A stretch of 64,000 bases of DNA from Chitinophagaceae bacterium IBVUCB2 (lineage in GTDB: Bacteria; Bacteroidota; Bacteroidia; Chitinophagales; Chitinophagaceae). Both the position numbers and the translations under genes were made by a program. Positions 53,147 to 61,419 of this stretch are shown here, in pieces. Location of the stretch: positions 682,001-746,000 of the forward strand of contig NFUV01000001.1 of assembly GCA_002127295.1 (NCBI GenBank), read 5' to 3'. Under the pieces are notes generated by a model. That model was not told where the DNA came from. It saw only the letters and a list, made by a program, of their open reading frames with translations, and searched no databases. Each line of letters starts with the position of its first letter. Positions within the stretch are counted from its first letter, which is position 1.

Positions 53147-54109
53147 CTAATCCAGTTGCTGCTTCACTTGTATATAAGCCCAGGCAGTAAATGGTAATAG
53201 GGGGATTATTAAAAGGCTCCACCAACTACAGGTAAGTAAATACGAGGCTGCAGATAATAGCAACAAATAAAAGGGGTATAAGAAGATCAGCAATGCCATT
53301 ACTACCGAATCAAAATGATCTGTATCCATTGTTTTTGTGTTAGCAAAATATCGAACAGGTAAATAGAGAGGCGCATTCAATACAAAACCAAGCATTGCAG
53401 GGATTGATAGCAATACTTTTGTAACAAGTTTTACATTAACTGAAAGTTTTTGGTTTTTCTTATCACTATCTGTAGCAGGAATTTCAAAAACCAATTGCTC
53501 CAATTCAGTTTGGAGTTTAGTATTAAAAGCAAGGTTTTTTTTTCCATCTGTATCGAACTGCAATATCTCTTCTTTAGAAATGACTGATCCAAAATTTAGA
53601 AATATGTTTTTCCCAACCCGCTTGAAAGAACTATAGTTGATGCCCACTGGTAGTACTTTCAAATCAATACCTTCCTGCCAGCTATTGATTGCCAACCTGG
53701 CTGTTCCTTTTTTTAAAGGACGTAAATGCCATTCATTAACACATTTTCCTTCGCTGAACATCAACACCAATCCATTCTTTCGAAAAATTTCCTTGCAGGC
53801 ATCAAAGGTTGTATAATTCGTTTCCAAATTCTCTACTCCCTCACTGGTTCGATATACCGGAAGTATCTTAAGTTTTGTTAGCAGTTTTATATAAAATGGT
53901 TTTTTGAAAACATCTCCTCTTGCCAGCGACCAAATTGGTTTATCAAAAAGAATATCCAGTATGATGGCATCTAAAAATGAATTGGGATGATTAGCGGCCA
54001 GCAATAATGGACCTTTCATCTTCAAACGTTCTGGATTATTGATAACAATTCTGCGGCAGAAAGTTATTGAAGCCAGGCGAACCCATATTTTAAGAAATCC
54101 GTAAAGCAA
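53147..54109 (-). CDS. Membrane acyltransferase, PlsC superfamily, next to the arsenosugar genes
   Basis: 320 residues. The acyltransferase signature NHPNSFLD (H-x4-D) and a phosphate-binding FSEGKCVNEWHLRPLKKGTARLA block are visible, with a KVLPVGINY motif. Two or three C-terminal membrane spans (about 225-310) make it longer than usual PlsC. Its substrate is unknown. It is separated by 85 bases from the arsenosugar glycosyltransferase on the same strand and could be the last gene of that unit, which raises the possibility of arsenolipid formation; a plain lipid role is as likely. Confidence 0.85.
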   Translation of the reverse strand: MLYGFLKIWVRLASITFCRRIVINNPERLKMKGPLLLAANHPNSFLDAIILDILFDKPIWSLARGDVFKKPFYIKLLTKLKILPVYRTSEGVENLETNYTTFDACKEIFRKNGLVLMFSEGKCVNEWHLRPLKKGTARLAINSWQEGIDLKVLPVGINYSSFKRVGKNIFLNFGSVISKEEILQFDTDGKKNLAFNTKLQTELEQLVFEIPATDSDKKNQKLSVNVKLVTKVLLSIPAMLGFVLNAPLYLPVRYFANTKTMDTDHFDSVVMALLIFLYPFYLLLLSAASYLLTCSWWSLLIIPLLPFTAWAYIQVKQQLD

Positions 54110-54193
54110 TTAGTCTTTTAAGAATGAATATACTACATCGGTTCTATTTATTCCTCTATACATACAAATACTATTTACCCTTATGTTGATCTA

Positions 54194-54790
54194 TTATTTC
54201 AATAGTTGCTGAAAGCGATGCAGGTCTTCTGCGGTATCTATATCAGATAACTCGGTCAAAAAATAGCTGGATCTTTTTAACCGCACAACATCCTTGATAG
54301 TTTCTGCAAGCACCTTTTCGGTACTCCATTCCTTATCCTTAAATAAATCAGGAAGTAAGTGTGTTAATCCAAGCAGGTAATAGCCGCCATCTGTTGATGG
54401 CCCGATCACAACATCATGTGAATCTAATTTATCAAATGCATCATCTATAACAAAACTGGTTAGTTCCGGACAATCACTGCCGATGATAACTACTTTCGAA
54501 TACCCCTGTTGGAATAATTCGAAAAAAGCCAGCATCATTCTGTCGCCTAAATTGTCGCCTTCTTGCAATTTCTTTTCGAATCGATCCGCATCCCATATGT
54601 CGCTATCCACTATATTTTCGCTGTAGAAAACAAACCTATCACAATCCAAATTACAAGTAGTGTCACGGGTATGCATTAACAACTCACTGTACACCTGCAA
54701 TGTCAACTCATCCCCTATTTGCCTTGCCAGTCTTGTTTTCACTTTCCCTAATTCAGGATTGCGTACGAAAATGATAATTGCTTTTTTCAT
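54194..54790 (-). CDS. Arsenosugar biosynthesis glycosyltransferase, TIGR04282 family
   Basis: 198 residues. It has a CofC/MobA-like nucleotidyl- or glycosyl-transferase fold (DUF2064), here with IIIFVRNPELGKVKTRLARQ, KKLQEGDNLGDRM, VVIIGSDCPEL and GPSTDGGYYLLGL. DIDTAEDL lies near the C-terminus. TIGR04282 proteins are tied to arsenosugar gene clusters, and the ArsM gene is 45 bases upstream. It probably adds or activates the sugar group on the dimethylarsinoyl-riboside. The exact donor is unknown. Confidence 0.9.
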   Translation of the reverse strand: MKKAIIIFVRNPELGKVKTRLARQIGDELTLQVYSELLMHTRDTTCNLDCDRFVFYSENIVDSDIWDADRFEKKLQEGDNLGDRMMLAFFELFQQGYSKVVIIGSDCPELTSFVIDDAFDKLDSHDVVIGPSTDGGYYLLGLTHLLPDLFKDKEWSTEKVLAETIKDVVRLKRSSYFLTELSDIDTAEDLHRFQQLLK

Positions 54791-54835
54791 ATTCTAAGGT
54801 TTTGGTTTATATATCATACTCAATTCTGCGAGGCA

Positions 54836-55807
54836 TCAGCAACAACCACCACCATCATAAAACCAGGTAGAATTGGAAATAAAAATATCCTCTCTTTTCA
54901 ATGAAGCTAATGCACCAGCCGTTTTATCACAAACTGCTAATGGTTGATTGGGTAATAATACATGCCCCTTATTATCATCAAAGCATTCGTCACTTCCAAA
55001 ATAAATAGCGGTTTTGCCAGTAAATACACAAGGCCCATCCGCCGGCATCGTATCTTTAATGGCGCATACTTCTACACTTTCAATATAGATCAATTTATCA
55101 GTAGCATAGTTTTCCGGATCAAGAATACGATAAGGACGTTTTGCTCTTACCTCTACGGTTCCGAATCCAACCTCAGTTATCATTTTAATATAGTCCCATA
55201 ATGGCAACGAACCACTAAGGCACAATGCTCTTAACCGTTCATCATTGCGCAAATTATCTGGAATGGCTGTTTCGCAGATGGGGTCACTCATCACCAAACG
55301 GCCGCGGGGCTTTAATACCCTGTACATTTCTTCTAATGCTTTTTTCAATTCCTCCTGCTTAAAAATATTGAACAAGCAGTTCTGTGCTGCCACATCAATA
55401 CTATTATCTTTTACGGGCAATTGTAATGCATCGCCCTTTTTTACTTCTACAAATTCACTCCTAAACCAGGGATTCATTTTTTCGGCATCCTTAAAATTCT
55501 CCTTGCAGGCTATTAACATTTCATCTACTACATCTACCCCAATTACTCCACCCTGCTGCCGGCTGAAATAAGCAAATTGCAATAACTCCATTCCACCCCC
55601 AACACCTACATATAAAATTTTAGGATTATTTACTAAATCCCTGGGATGCACCGTGCTGCCGCAACCATAATTCATCTGCTGCATTTTTACGGGAATATCT
55701 AAACCCGGTAATTGCCAAACAGGTGTAGTAGTGCAACACAAACCAACATTTGGATTTTCTGCAGCTTCCTTGTAAACATCCTTTGTTGTTTCTAAATATG
55801 TCATCAT
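54836..55807 (-). CDS. arsM: Arsenosugar biosynthesis arsenite methyltransferase
   Basis: 323 residues. The SAM methyltransferase core is PKILYVGVGGGMELLQ, then IGVDVVDEML, and VKKGDALQLPVKDNSIDVAAQNC. The three arsenic-binding Cys of ArsM are present: Cys49 (NYGCGS), Cys144 (QNCLFN) and Cys196 (LCLSGS). A Cys pair at 24-25 and a GGGCC end add extra thiols. It methylates arsenite to di- or trimethylated arsenic. It lies 16 bases downstream of arsS and is the start of the pathway to arsenosugars. A C-terminal extension of ~60 residues is typical of the arsenosugar subgroup. Confidence 0.95.
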   Translation of the reverse strand: MMTYLETTKDVYKEAAENPNVGLCCTTTPVWQLPGLDIPVKMQQMNYGCGSTVHPRDLVNNPKILYVGVGGGMELLQFAYFSRQQGGVIGVDVVDEMLIACKENFKDAEKMNPWFRSEFVEVKKGDALQLPVKDNSIDVAAQNCLFNIFKQEELKKALEEMYRVLKPRGRLVMSDPICETAIPDNLRNDERLRALCLSGSLPLWDYIKMITEVGFGTVEVRAKRPYRILDPENYATDKLIYIESVEVCAIKDTMPADGPCVFTGKTAIYFGSDECFDDNKGHVLLPNQPLAVCDKTAGALASLKREDIFISNSTWFYDGGGCC

Positions 55808-55823
55808 AATTATTTTTTTAAGC

Positions 55824-56879
55824 TTATGCTACAGCCCCACCACAACTGCTTCCAGCTCCTGCCGTGCAGCCATAACAATGCTGATTGACAACTATATTTC
55901 TATTACTCAATACTGCCTCACTATATTGTGAAATATGCTGAGCCGAACAATCCACCTTCATATCCAACATCTGGTTAAAATCGCAATCATAAATAAATCC
56001 ATCCCAACTTATAGAAACTGTGTTACGGCACATTACATTAGCTGCAGCTACCGGGTTATACGCAGTCACTAATTTTTCCATATACTTTTCATAATTACTG
56101 CTCTGCAATAAATAATCAAGAAATCTGCTAATGGGCAGGTTGGTTATAGCATACAGCGAATGAAAAGAAATATCAAAATCTTTTTTTAAAACAAGCTTGA
56201 ATTCCTTCTCCAAAGAATCCTGTGTTGATGGTAAAAATGCACCGGCTGGATTATATACCAGGTTTAATTTTTGTTCGCTTCCTTCTATTCCATACCCAAC
56301 CGCATTCAGCATTTGTAAGGCTTTAATAGAATCTTCAAAAACTCCATCTCCCCGCTGCCTGTCCGTTCTGTCCTTTGAATAAAAAGGAAGCGAGGACACT
56401 ACTTCAATAGAATGTTGCTTAAAAAATTCAGGAAGATCATGATACTTCTTGTTTGCTAAAATAATTGTCAGGTTACACCGGACAATGATATGCTTATCCA
56501 ACTCTTTTATTTTCGCTACGAACCAGCGAAAATCCGGATTTAATTCAGGTGCGCCACCAGTAAGGTCAACAGTTTTAAAAGAAGGATTAGCTGCCAAAAT
56601 ATTTAAGCATTGTTGCATAGTTTCCCTGGTCATTATCTCCTTTCTGTCAGGACCTGCATCAACATGACAATGCTTGCAAACCTGGTTACACATTTTACCA
56701 ACGTTGATCTGGAAAATTTCTAATTGAGTTGGCTTTAAAGGAAACAATCCTGCGGCTTCCATTTTCTGTTGAAAAGGGATTAGCTTAAAACTATCGTCAT
56801 GATTAATACCATGTTCCAGAATTTCAATCTGTTCATGTGTATCTGAAAGTATATGTTGCTGTGCTTTTAGCGATTTCAT
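55824..56879 (-). CDS. arsS: Arsenosugar biosynthesis radical SAM protein
   Basis: 351 residues. The radical-SAM cluster motif is CNQVCKHC (Cys64, Cys68, Cys71), and a Gly-rich SAM site GGAPELNPDFRWF follows. The C-terminal DUF3641-like Cys-rich region has YDCDFNQMLD and CYGCTAGAGSSCGG. ArsS cleaves SAM and transfers the 5'-deoxyadenosyl group to dimethylarsenic, forming 5'-deoxy-5'-dimethylarsinoyl-adenosine. Some members use selenocysteine; here all motif positions are Cys codons. It lies between ArsM and the CMD protein with 16- and 29-base gaps. Confidence 0.95.
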   Translation of the reverse strand: MKSLKAQQHILSDTHEQIEILEHGINHDDSFKLIPFQQKMEAAGLFPLKPTQLEIFQINVGKMCNQVCKHCHVDAGPDRKEIMTRETMQQCLNILAANPSFKTVDLTGGAPELNPDFRWFVAKIKELDKHIIVRCNLTIILANKKYHDLPEFFKQHSIEVVSSLPFYSKDRTDRQRGDGVFEDSIKALQMLNAVGYGIEGSEQKLNLVYNPAGAFLPSTQDSLEKEFKLVLKKDFDISFHSLYAITNLPISRFLDYLLQSSNYEKYMEKLVTAYNPVAAANVMCRNTVSISWDGFIYDCDFNQMLDMKVDCSAQHISQYSEAVLSNRNIVVNQHCYGCTAGAGSSCGGAVA

Positions 56880-56908
56880 TTCTTAAGTAATTAAATTAGA
56901 TCATCTAC

Positions 56909-57244
56909 TTACATCGCTATTTCTTTCACTTTATTCATCATTTGTACCCCATGCACTAATACTGCACCACCTTTAATAGCGGAAGCTACATGAACAGCTT
57001 CCATCATTTGCGCTTCGCTCCACCCTTTTTCAAAGGCATCGCTGCTATAGGCATCAATACAATATGGACACTGAACTGCATGAGCAACTGCTAAAGCAAT
57101 CAATGATTTTTCCCTGGCAGACAAATTTCCTTCAGCGAAAACTTCACCGTACCAGGCAAAAAATTTATCTGCTAATGGTTTTTGAAATTTGTCGATACCT
57201 GAAAACTTACCCAGGTCGTCTGCATTGTAATAATGATTTGCCAT
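56909..57244 (-). CDS. Arsenosugar biosynthesis-associated peroxidase-like (CMD) protein
   Basis: 111 residues, carboxymuconolactone decarboxylase/AhpD-like fold. The redox motif is CPYCIDAYSSDAFEKG (Cys-x-x-Cys plus the downstream His region HAVQCPYC), with the KSLIALAVAHAVQ helix typical of the family. TIGR04169 proteins accompany ArsS in many clusters. It may protect or reduce arsenic or peroxide intermediates. It follows the thioredoxin-DUF547 gene by 3 bases, a sign of translational coupling. Confidence 0.92.
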   Translation of the reverse strand: MANHYYNADDLGKFSGIDKFQKPLADKFFAWYGEVFAEGNLSAREKSLIALAVAHAVQCPYCIDAYSSDAFEKGWSEAQMMEAVHVASAIKGGAVLVHGVQMMNKVKEIAM

Positions 57245-57247
57245 GCT

Positions 57248-58516
57248 TTATGATTTATAGTTTTGTAAATAAAGTGTCCAATCGTATTCTTTGAATTTAA
57301 TTGTTGGATTCCTATCCATCGGGACAATTGATAGCTGCTTTAACAACGCAAGCATTTTTTTCTTACCTCCAAAATCCTGTCGAAACCAGCTCATTAACCG
57401 GGGTAGCTCAACTGTATTGGTACTTTCATTGTAGTCTGCTTCTCCCGTTAAAAATGCTTTTGTTGCCAGGTCTAACTGCTGGTCTATGTTTTCTGATTTA
57501 TAAAAAGCAATGGGAGGACAACTTTTAGCCCCACAGTTCAGGGCAAAGTGCAATCTGTAATCTAGTTTATTAACCCTTAATTGTTTCTCCGTCTTTCCCG
57601 CAAACAATTTATTAAAATGGCCCAGGCTCCATTTTATTTTAGAACGTCGTAAAATACCATGTTCAATATCATCAAGACTAAAGGATGCCCCTGCTATTTT
57701 TATAAACTTACTACTAAAGAATTTTGACCTTTTTTTATACTGTTCCGGATCATTCTTTAATGCTACCTGTGTGTACGCATTATATAAATTGATCCAAAAG
57801 GCTTTCTTTTCTTCATCCGTTCTAATAGCTTGTTGTAAATCATTCATACTTATTTGCTGCAGTTGAGCCATAAAAGTCGAAGTCTCATCACCCGTCTTCG
57901 CTGCATACATAAATACCTGGGATAATTGCACTAATTTATTTTGTGATGGCTCCACTCCGCTTTTTTGATTATTACCGGAAGATACCGATGGTTCGGTTAT
58001 ATTATTGGTCGTGCCTATGACAGGTTCATTATACTGGGTCCTGAGCCATTTGTCAATATTAGTTGCAGTAATTTCTTCTTGTGAGGGAATGGCAATTACT
58101 TTTCCCCCGGTTCCTACAATAACAGTATAGGGATAGGAAGGCGGTTGAAATCGTTCAATAAAATTTTTTTCCTCATCTACTACAATCGGAAGTATTATGT
58201 TGGTTTGTTTTTTTAGAAATATTTCCAATTTTATTGACGATTCTTCTGACACCAAAATAATATTGATTTCATTTTTATACTTTTCCTGCAATGCATTTAA
58301 TTTCGGCAATGCTTTTACACAAGGGACGCACCAGGTACCAAAAAAATCAACGATCAATAATTTTGTTTTGAATTGCTGAAAAGTGGAAGTGTTTGATGAA
58401 TGATTCAGGATTTTAGGAATTGAAAAATTACCTGTCATATCATTCACTGCATAGCCATTCTGAGCGGTTAGAATAGAGGATAGCCCGGCAAGTACTATTA
58501 AAAATGCTATTTTCAT
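57248..58516 (-). CDS. Exported thioredoxin-DUF547 fusion protein of the arsenosugar operon
   Basis: 422 residues. A signal peptide (to about 18, ILTAQ) precedes a thioredoxin/TlpA-like domain (about 30-165) with active site FGTWCVPCVKALPKL (Cys63, Cys66). A Ser/Asn-rich linker leads to a DUF547 domain (about 200-420; ARNGAKSCPPI-like 'NCGAKSCPPIAFYKS' at about 340, and RLMSWFRQDFGG). DUF547 proteins are frequent near thiol chemistry, but function is unknown. It is the first gene of the minus-strand arsenosugar unit, 86 bases from the divergent phosphorylase. Confidence 0.88.
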   Translation of the reverse strand: MKIAFLIVLAGLSSILTAQNGYAVNDMTGNFSIPKILNHSSNTSTFQQFKTKLLIVDFFGTWCVPCVKALPKLNALQEKYKNEINIILVSEESSIKLEIFLKKQTNIILPIVVDEEKNFIERFQPPSYPYTVIVGTGGKVIAIPSQEEITATNIDKWLRTQYNEPVIGTTNNITEPSVSSGNNQKSGVEPSQNKLVQLSQVFMYAAKTGDETSTFMAQLQQISMNDLQQAIRTDEEKKAFWINLYNAYTQVALKNDPEQYKKRSKFFSSKFIKIAGASFSLDDIEHGILRRSKIKWSLGHFNKLFAGKTEKQLRVNKLDYRLHFALNCGAKSCPPIAFYKSENIDQQLDLATKAFLTGEADYNESTNTVELPRLMSWFRQDFGGKKKMLALLKQLSIVPMDRNPTIKFKEYDWTLYLQNYKS

Positions 58517-58538
58517 TAAGGATATAACAGGTTGGTCA

Positions 58539-58548
58539 AACTATAGTT
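58539..58548. promoter_or_regulatory. 10-bp palindrome AACTATAGTT between divergent arsenosugar-region genes
   Basis: A perfect 10-base palindrome lies in the 86-base gap between the DUF547 gene and the phosphorylase, near the middle of the region. It could be a site for a shared regulator. It is short and AT-rich, so chance is possible. Confidence 0.3.
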
Positions 58549-58602
58549 AAACAATAAACGTAAATTTATCGCCTTAGGATTTGGATTGTAAATTTTGTTT
58601 AT

Positions 58603-59427
58603 ATGAAACTTAGCCATGAAATCATTGCTCAAACTACTTCATTTTTAAGGGAATATGGAGTTAATGAGGCTACAGTAGCTATAATAATGGGGACCGGGCT
58701 GGGTGAAATGGTGCATAAAATTGACAACCCAATAACTATTCCTTTTGCGAAAATTCCCAATTTTCCAGAGGCAACCGTTGAATTTCATAAAGGCAATCTT
58801 GTTTATGGACAAATTGGGGAGCTGAAAGTGATAGCCCTGCAAGGTCGTTTTCATTATTATGAAGGCTATACTATGCAGCAGATCACTTTTCCTATCCGGG
58901 TAATGAAAGAACTGGGAGTAAGATATCTATTGTTGAGTAATGCAGCCGGAGCTATGAATTTGTCATATAAAAAAGGTGACCTGGTTTTAATAGAAGATCA
59001 TATCAATTTACTTCCCGACAATCCGTTGCGGGGAATTAATGATCCTGCTTTGGGACAACGGTTTGTGGATATGAGTGAACCGTATGACAATGTTTTGATC
59101 CAACAGATAGAGCAGAATGCTGTATCACAAAATGTGCCGTTGAAAAAAGGAATCTATATTGCTGTGATGGGTCCAAATTTAGAGACCAAAGCAGAGTACA
59201 GGTGGCTACGTAGCATGGGTGCAGATATGGTGGGAATGAGTACGGTTCCCGAAGTAATTGTGGCTAATCAAATTGGAATAAAATGCGCTGCTGTAAGTGT
59301 CATCACGGATGAATGTGACCCCAATAATTTAAAGCCGATTAATATACCAGAGATAATTGAAGTAGCGGGAAGGTCGGACAAACTATTAAGTAACATATTT
59401 ACAGCATTAATTAAAGACATGGAGTAA
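58603..59427 (+). CDS. Purine nucleoside phosphorylase, trimeric family
   Basis: 274 residues. The trimeric PNP fold shows GTGLGEMV, ALQGRFHYYEGY (His84), LSNAAGAMN, the Glu194 motif MGPNLETKAEYRWLRSMGADMVGMST and SVITDECDP. The residue corresponding to the Asn that selects 6-oxopurines (Asn243 in human PNP) is Asp236, as in MTAP-type enzymes that prefer adenine nucleosides. It splits nucleosides to base and ribose-1-phosphate. Its place in the arsenosugar cluster fits phosphorolysis of the dimethylarsinoyl-adenosine made by ArsS. A housekeeping salvage role is the alternative. Confidence 0.93.
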   Translation: MKLSHEIIAQTTSFLREYGVNEATVAIIMGTGLGEMVHKIDNPITIPFAKIPNFPEATVEFHKGNLVYGQIGELKVIALQGRFHYYEGYTMQQITFPIRVMKELGVRYLLLSNAAGAMNLSYKKGDLVLIEDHINLLPDNPLRGINDPALGQRFVDMSEPYDNVLIQQIEQNAVSQNVPLKKGIYIAVMGPNLETKAEYRWLRSMGADMVGMSTVPEVIVANQIGIKCAAVSVITDECDPNNLKPINIPEIIEVAGRSDKLLSNIFTALIKDME

Positions 59428-59434
59428 TAAAAGA

Positions 59435-60127
59435 TTACCTGTAGTCAAGCATTTTTTTATATGTATCTACCATCGATTGCTGGTCAGCTCCATTCCTATA
59501 CATACTTACTATTTTTTTATTTGCCATTTGAACCTGCCACCAGCTATTAGTATCATATTTGCGGGCGGAAACCAATGCTGGTTTTTTGAAAATTTTATAC
59601 TGCGCCAGCTTTCTTACTCTTGGAACGAATTCAAACTCTTCCATAATGGCCATATCTGTTCTAAACCCACCACTCTTCTCATATAAACCCTTAGTAATAA
59701 AAAGTGTTTGGTCACCACCCATGCAAACAAACCAATCAAAACGGGTAAACCAGGCATTGATCTTTAAATACCATTTTCTCGAATTGAATTTTGTACGATA
59801 ACGACCCACTTCGAATCCTTCGGTAACCGCCTCTGTAATATCATTATCAAAAGAAGTAGGTGGAATTGTATCTGCATGAATAAAATATAAAATATCGCCT
59901 TGCGCCAAAGATGCCCCATAATTCATTTGGGCAGCTCTTCCTTTTTGTGGCGAAATAATAGTTTTGGCACCAGCTTGTCTTGCGATTTCCATCGTGTTAT
60001 CAGTACTACCGGCATCAATAGCCAGTATCTCAACTACTGAATCTTTTCTATGATGAAAAATATAATTAACCAACCTCCCAATATTATCTGCTTCATTATA
60101 AACAGGTATGATGATACTGATCTTCAT
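59435..60127 (-). CDS. Arsenosugar biosynthesis glycosyltransferase, TIGR04283 family
   Basis: 230 residues. GT-A family 2 fold: ISIIIPVYNEADNIGRLVNYIF, then AIDAGSTDNTMEIARQAGAKTI, with LYFIHADTIPPTSFD carrying the DxD-like metal site. The C-terminus (QMANKKIVSMYRNGADQQSM) is soluble. TIGR04283 proteins occur in arsenosugar clusters together with TIGR04282, so it likely forms the glycosidic bond of the arsenosugar. It is convergent with the phosphorylase across 7 bases and downstream of the flavoprotein by 32 bases. Confidence 0.9.
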   Translation of the reverse strand: MKISIIIPVYNEADNIGRLVNYIFHHRKDSVVEILAIDAGSTDNTMEIARQAGAKTIISPQKGRAAQMNYGASLAQGDILYFIHADTIPPTSFDNDITEAVTEGFEVGRYRTKFNSRKWYLKINAWFTRFDWFVCMGGDQTLFITKGLYEKSGGFRTDMAIMEEFEFVPRVRKLAQYKIFKKPALVSARKYDTNSWWQVQMANKKIVSMYRNGADQQSMVDTYKKMLDYR

Positions 60128-60159
60128 TATTGAAATTTACATAGATACGATACTTCCTG

Positions 60160-61389
60160 TTAAGAAGATTGAGCAATCGTTTTTCCAGCTATATATCCAC
60201 TCGTCCATGCATGCTGAAAATTAAATCCACCGGTTACACCATCCACATCCATCACTTCACCTGCGAAGAATAGATTTGGCACTTTTTTACTCATCATTGT
60301 AATATGATCAATCTCATTCAGTTTTATTCCACCGGCAGTTACAAATTCTTCTTTAAAAGTTGTTTTCCCTTTTACTTCAAATTCGCAGGTACATAAATTT
60401 TTAATCAATTTATTTGCTTCCTTTGATGGCAAATCTGCCCATCTTTTTTCCCCTTTTACTTCTGAATAGATTAATAAAAAATCCCACAATCTTGCTGGCA
60501 ATCCGAGGGGATTTTTATTGGTTATTTTTTGTGTGGCGATACTCACCCTAAATAATTGAAATTTTTCAGCCAATTGATGTTCATTGTATTCAGGCAACCA
60601 GTTAACGGTAATTTTAAAATCATAATTTTTGGAAGCTAATTCTCTTGCGCCCCAGGCACTTAATTTTAAAACTGCGGGACCACTCAACCCCCAATGTGTA
60701 ATCAGCAGAGGACCTTCCTGTTCCAATTTTGTACCTGTAATTTTTACTCTTGCACTTTCTACACTCACCCCCATCAATTCTCTTATAGGATGACCGGGCA
60801 TGTTAAATGTAAATAAAGAAGGAACTGGTTCTTCTATAGAATGACCGAGTTTTCTTAACCATTCAAACATGGAAGGTTTTGGATAACCGCCGCTTGCAAT
60901 ACAAACGTAATCTGAAGTAAAATGTTTGTGGTCTTTTAGTTCTATCGTGAATTCTCCGTTTTCAGACTTCAGATTTCTTACTTCCGTGCTTATAAAAACT
61001 TCAACATTATACTTTTTCACTTCTGTCATCAAGCAATCAATAATAGTTTGTGAGGAATCTGTAACAGGGAACATTCTTCCGTCTGTTTCTGTTTTCAACT
61101 CCACTCCTCTTTCTTTAAACCAGTTAATTGTATCGGTAGTAAAAAACTGGTGAAATGTTTTCTTTACAAAATTGCCACCTCTTGGATACTTCTTGCTCAT
61201 TTCTACAATATCAAAGCAAGCATGCGTTGTATTACACCGACCACCGCCGCTTACTTTTACTTTTGACAGCAGCTTGTGGGTCTTCTCAATCAAAATAACT
61301 TTCAAATCCTTATTCATCCGTGCAGCATTCACTGCACAAAAAAAACCAGCTGCCCCACCACCAATTACTATGAGTTTCTTCTTTGACAT
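60160..61389 (-). CDS. NAD(P)/FAD-dependent oxidoreductase, HI0933 family
   Basis: 409 residues. N-terminal FAD Rossmann motif LIVIGGGAAGFFCAVNAARMN and the family signature VKVSGGGRCNTTHACFD; C-terminal flavin site FAGEVMDVDGVTGGFNFQHAWTSGY. The insert domain (about 190-330) with EGPLLITHWGLSGPAVLKLSAWGAREL is typical. Members such as BaiN/RdsA are flavin-dependent reductases of uncertain substrates. Its start is 15 bases past the map stop and just beyond the map terminator. It may be co-transcribed with the TIGR04283 gene. Confidence 0.9.
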   Translation of the reverse strand: MSKKKLIVIGGGAAGFFCAVNAARMNKDLKVILIEKTHKLLSKVKVSGGGRCNTTHACFDIVEMSKKYPRGGNFVKKTFHQFFTTDTINWFKERGVELKTETDGRMFPVTDSSQTIIDCLMTEVKKYNVEVFISTEVRNLKSENGEFTIELKDHKHFTSDYVCIASGGYPKPSMFEWLRKLGHSIEEPVPSLFTFNMPGHPIRELMGVSVESARVKITGTKLEQEGPLLITHWGLSGPAVLKLSAWGARELASKNYDFKITVNWLPEYNEHQLAEKFQLFRVSIATQKITNKNPLGLPARLWDFLLIYSEVKGEKRWADLPSKEANKLIKNLCTCEFEVKGKTTFKEEFVTAGGIKLNEIDHITMMSKKVPNLFFAGEVMDVDGVTGGFNFQHAWTSGYIAGKTIAQSS

Positions 61390-61394
61390 TTATT

Positions 61395-61419
61395 AAAAAC
61401 AAACCCCTCAGTTGAGGGG
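61395..61419 (-). terminator. Terminator overlapping the map stop codon
   Basis: On the minus strand CCCCTC-AACT-GAGGGG forms a 6-bp GC stem followed by TTTGTTTTT. It overlaps the TGA stop of map and ends 6 bases before the next start at 61389. This leaves almost no space for a promoter of the downstream flavoprotein gene. Confidence 0.8.

Noticed and set aside
54194-54790. TIGR04282 protein as a CofC-type cofactor F420 enzyme
   Set aside because: The fold is shared, but the ArsM/ArsS neighbours and the absence of other F420 genes fit the arsenosugar role better.
55824-57244. Selenocysteine in ArsS or the CMD protein
   Set aside because: Related families can be selenoproteins, but the motifs here (CNQVCKHC, CYGC, CPYC) are all ordinary Cys codons and no in-frame TGA is needed.
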